Shown here: piece after piece, positions 63,275 through 64,000 of the stretch
How positions within the stretch are numbered: the first letter of the stretch is position 1
How the letters are laid out: each line of letters starts with the position of its first letter
Notes under the pieces: generated by a model
What the model was told of the DNA's origin: nothing
Databases searched by the model: none
The model's input: the letters and a program-made list of their open reading frames with translations, nothing else
Program-made: the position numbers and the translations under genes
Assembly (NCBI RefSeq): GCF_002210285.1
Contig: NZ_MWQE01000007.1
Coordinates: 1 to 64,000, forward strand
DNA: 64,000 nt
Direction of reading: 5' to 3'
Source: Fibrobacter sp. UWR2
GTDB lineage: Bacteria; Fibrobacterota; Fibrobacteria; Fibrobacterales; Fibrobacteraceae

Positions 63275-63968
63275 ACCGCTTTTCGTTTTCGCGGGATTAT
63301 TCCTGGCCCTACTTATGGCTTGCTCCGATACGGATTCCGGCAAAGCGGCTGGCGTGACGACCGAGCCGAATTCTTCGGCATGGCGAGATGTCCGCGACAG
63401 CGTTCTGGACGCACTCGCTGGAAAGCCAGGATACAATCAAGGAACAGCAGACACCGTCCCCACGACGTCTTCTTCAAAGGCTGATTACATGTTCACGACA
63501 GAGAAGACTCCCTACACCACAGCCCCAGATACCCGTTGCTATATCAACCTGTACAAGAGCAATCCCGAAAAGGAAATCGGGGTACAGATGCTCGGCGGCG
63601 ACAAGAAGGGTTCCTATTTCCTGACCAGCCTTGTCATGCCCGATGAAGGTATTCTATTGCAACTCATTTCCGTCGCCTATTTCGTAGGCTTGGCCCAATG
63701 CCAAGAAGATCTCGCCCTATTCCAGGAAGAATGCCTGCAAAACGACGGTATATTCCGGGACTTCGGAGACAACTGCATCAGGGGAAAGCAGGATGCCGCC
63801 TGTGCATTGCCGTGGCTGCCCGAGACCGACTGGTCACAGACCCTCGAAACCGAAGCAAAGAGATACGAGCTCTATTGCAATAGCACATTCGAGCCCGAGG
63901 AACCCGAATGCACGGTCATTTGCAAATTTGACGGGGAATCGCTCTGCGATACGACCTGCCCGGAATAA
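63267..63968 (+). CDS. Lipoprotein paired with a TIGR02147 regulator (copy 2)
   Basis: The 233-residue product has a lipobox (MNKPLFVFAGLFLALLMACSD) and a ribosome site AAAGGAGG. A Cys motif C-x10-C-x3-DG-x-F-x-D (near residues 145-167) is shared with the FISUMP lipoprotein at 32.1 kb, and more cysteines follow at the C-terminus. It is translationally coupled to the regulator. Confidence 0.87.
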   Translation: MNKPLFVFAGLFLALLMACSDTDSGKAAGVTTEPNSSAWRDVRDSVLDALAGKPGYNQGTADTVPTTSSSKADYMFTTEKTPYTTAPDTRCYINLYKSNPEKEIGVQMLGGDKKGSYFLTSLVMPDEGILLQLISVAYFVGLAQCQEDLALFQEECLQNDGIFRDFGDNCIRGKQDAACALPWLPETDWSQTLETEAKRYELYCNSTFEPEEPECTVICKFDGESLCDTTCPE

Positions 63969-63970
63969 AA

Positions 63971-64000
63971 CTATTTCTTCTTATACCTGAGGTACAGTCC
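63971..64000 (-). CDS. Possible C-terminal end of a gene beyond the window
   Basis: On the minus strand a TAG at 63971-63973 is preceded by codons for GLYLRYKKK, which looks like a natural protein end. Only nine codons are visible, so no product can be named. Confidence 0.35.
   Translation of the reverse strand, partial: GLYLRYKKK

Overview
The window reads as a chromosomal segment of a Fibrobacter-type bacterium (phylum Fibrobacterota). The evidence is a set of lineage-typical families: two TIGR02171-type surface lipoproteins, two TIGR02147/DUF4423-type regulators, a FISUMP (TIGR02145) lipoprotein, many lipoproteins with SSSS-rich linkers, a GH8 enzyme ending in a type IX-like sorting domain, and secreted polysaccharide-active enzymes (GH11, GH18, GH8, PCMD-domain proteins). 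Genes are closely packed on both strands. Many starts lie only 10-40 nt downstream of a TATATT-like -10 box, so leaders are short.

Layout. 1-14.5 kb, mostly minus strand: a partial xylanase with two almost identical GH11 modules, gyrA, surE, then a secreted block in which two TIGR02171 lipoproteins (5.4-8.1 and 11.7-14.5 kb) bracket a TrmH-type methyltransferase, a TolB-like propeller protein and a GH8 glycoside hydrolase. 14.6-20.1 kb, plus strand: TM2 protein, RdgB, Dus, a radical SAM/SPASM protein, a small lipoprotein, an arginase-fold protein, then a COG1738 queuosine-precursor transporter with a preQ1-I-like riboswitch in its leader, followed by an SDR. 20.1-33.5 kb: a barnase-like lipoprotein, hisC, a pseudouridine synthase, a CBM-like lipoprotein, an LPP20-TlpA pair, a CotH lipoprotein, a GH18 enzyme, a DUF4832-like secreted protein and the FISUMP lipoprotein.

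33.6-39.6 kb is an accessory island between two inverted, related GC-rich repeats. It holds a YhcG (DUF1016) nuclease and, divergently, a three-gene operon: a TPR protein with an HELTH zinc-peptidase motif, a MazG-like pyrophosphohydrolase, and a PD-(D/E)XK nuclease fused to a Schlafen-group-3/DUF2075 helicase. A strongly structured, terminator-bearing RNA leader of about 200 nt and a hairpin that hides the ribosome site precede the first gene. This is the best candidate here for an undescribed, probably antiviral, system.

39.7-64 kb returns to core genes (valS, comEC, hisC-hisN, clpB with a sigma-54-like promoter, tldD, hisF, trxA) mixed with envelope genes: small beta-barrels, a metzincin lipoprotein, an operon of one outer-membrane protein plus two PCMD lipoproteins, and two copies of a regulator-lipoprotein module (TIGR02147 regulator immediately followed by a lipoprotein). 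One of those lipoproteins shares a cysteine motif with the FISUMP lipoprotein, which suggests a wider surface-sensing theme. REP-like palindromes occur in several intergenic gaps. No tRNA, rRNA, CRISPR array or transposase gene was seen.
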